Shown here piece after piece: positions 6,227 to 7,067 of a DNA stretch of 7,067 nt (within the stretch, counting starts at the first letter, position 1; every line of letters begins with the position of its first letter). The stretch comes from JAAFHS01 sp043751715. GTDB lineage: Bacteria; Pseudomonadota; Alphaproteobacteria; Rhodobacterales; Rhodobacteraceae. The notes under the pieces were generated by a model that was given only the letters and a program-made list of their open reading frames with translations, had not been told where the DNA came from and ran no database searches. Location: NCBI GenBank assembly GCA_043751715.1, contig JAYUZO010000202.1, forward strand, positions 1-7,067, read 5' to 3'. Both the position numbers and the translations under genes were made by a program.

Positions 6227-7067
6227 ACCAACCCAAGATCACGCTGACTGCCGCCATCGGTGACAAGGTGCGCCAGACCACCTGCTATATGTGCGCCTGT
6301 CGCTGCGGGATCAACGTACATCTGAAGGCTGGCCCTGACGGAACCGACCGCGTCACCTATATTGAGGGCAACCGCGACCACCCCATCAACAAGGGCGTTC
6401 TGTGCGCCAAGGGGGCGGCGGGGATCATGCAGATCACAGCACCGTCACGCTTGCGCGCGCCGTTGCGCAGGGTGGGGCCACGGGGGTCTGGGGCGTTTGA
6501 GGAGATTTCGTGGGATGAGGCGCTGGCTTTGGCGGTGTCTTGGCTGAAGCCATTGCGCGAAACGGCGCCGGAAAAGCTTGCGTTCTTTACCGGGCGGGAT
6601 CAGTCGCAGTCTTTTACCGGCTGGTGGGCGCAGCAGTTTGGTACGCCGAATTATGCCGCACACGGCGGCTTTTGTTCGGTGAACATGGCGGCTGCCGGGA
6701 TTTACACGATTGGCGGGGCGTTCTGGGAATTCGGCCAGCCGGATTGGGATCTGACAAAGCTGTTCATCATGTTCGGCGTGGCCGAGGATCATGACAGCAA
6801 CCCGATCAAGATCGGGCTGGGGCGTTTGAAAGAACGCGGTGCACGGGTGATTGGGGTGAACCCGATCCGCACGGGGTATAATGCGATTGCGGACGATTGG
6901 CTGGGGATCACGCCGGGCACGGACGGGCTGCTGATCATGTCGCTGATCCATTGTCTGCTGGTGGCGGGCAAGATTGACCTTGATTATCTGGCGCGCTGGA
7001 CAAATGCCGGGCTGCTGATCAACGAAACCGAGGGGCCGGAAAAAGGCCTGTTCGTCAAGAACGCCGA
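6223..7067 (+). CDS. soeA: Molybdopterin oxidoreductase, SoeA-like sulfite dehydrogenase subunit (3' end outside window)
   Basis: The frame opens at the ATG overlapping the ackA stop (ATGA) and stays open to the window end, giving 281 residues of the N-terminal part of a DMSO-reductase-superfamily catalytic subunit. A [4Fe-4S] motif C21-x2-C24-x3-C28-x32-C61 opens the protein (CYMCACRC, then GVLCAKG). HGGFCSVNMAAAG (148-160) offers C151 as a possible molybdenum ligand. A Rossmann-like stretch with GARVIGVNPIRT (206-217) is typical of the Mo-bisMGD binding domain. There is no twin-arginine signal, so it should be cytoplasmic, matching SoeA of the SoeABC sulfite-oxidising complex known from Allochromatium and proposed in roseobacters. 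With xsc and tauE upstream, sulfite oxidation to sulfate is the natural role. Iron-sulfur and NrfD-like membrane subunits would be expected just downstream. The superfamily is certain; SoeA identity is inferred from context. Confidence 0.75.
   Translation, partial: MNQPKITLTAAIGDKVRQTTCYMCACRCGINVHLKAGPDGTDRVTYIEGNRDHPINKGVLCAKGAAGIMQITAPSRLRAPLRRVGPRGSGAFEEISWDEALALAVSWLKPLRETAPEKLAFFTGRDQSQSFTGWWAQQFGTPNYAAHGGFCSVNMAAAGIYTIGGAFWEFGQPDWDLTKLFIMFGVAEDHDSNPIKIGLGRLKERGARVIGVNPIRTGYNAIADDWLGITPGTDGLLIMSLIHCLLVAGKIDLDYLARWTNAGLLINETEGPEKGLFVKNA

Overview
The window looks like chromosomal DNA of an alphaproteobacterium, most likely Rhodobacteraceae (Rhodobacter/Roseobacter relatives). From position 1083 onward it is GC-rich. 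The gene content (TauR, Xsc, a TSUP sulfite exporter, acetate kinase and a SoeA-like molybdoenzyme) is what this family uses for taurine and C2-sulfonate dissimilation. The species assignment is inferred from gene content and base composition only.

Layout: (1) Positions 2-793 carry the 3' part of a visibly AT-richer gene, possibly an HNH-type nuclease, which looks acquired and is unrelated to sulfonate metabolism. (2) Positions 794-1082 are non-coding. They hold a weak hairpin after that gene, a large imperfect inverted repeat (849-981), and the tauR promoter with a pair of TauR-like boxes. (3) tauR (1083-2543) encodes a MocR-type regulator. (4) A 75-base gap contains a second pair of TauR-like boxes in the opposite orientation and the Shine-Dalgarno of xsc. 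(5) xsc (2619-4394) is followed by a perfect 15-bp palindrome. (6) tauE-like (4440-5183), ackA (5183-6226) and a molybdopterin oxidoreductase (6223 to the window end) follow with 1- and 4-base overlaps, so they are translationally coupled.

How the genes fit together (known family chemistry plus inference): TauR senses taurine and switches on xsc and the genes behind it. Xsc splits sulfoacetaldehyde with phosphate into acetyl phosphate and sulfite. The linked acetate kinase can turn acetyl phosphate into acetate plus ATP. No phosphate acetyltransferase gene lies in the window. Toxic sulfite can be exported by the TauE-like membrane protein or oxidised by the molybdoenzyme, whose start resembles the cytoplasmic sulfite dehydrogenase subunit SoeA. 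The steps that make sulfoacetaldehyde (taurine uptake, Tpa or TauXY, Ald) are not here and must lie elsewhere.

The least explained parts are the non-coding elements: two TauR box pairs with the same 23-bp period but opposite orientation, the 849-981 inverted repeat, and the 4398-4430 palindrome inside the operon.
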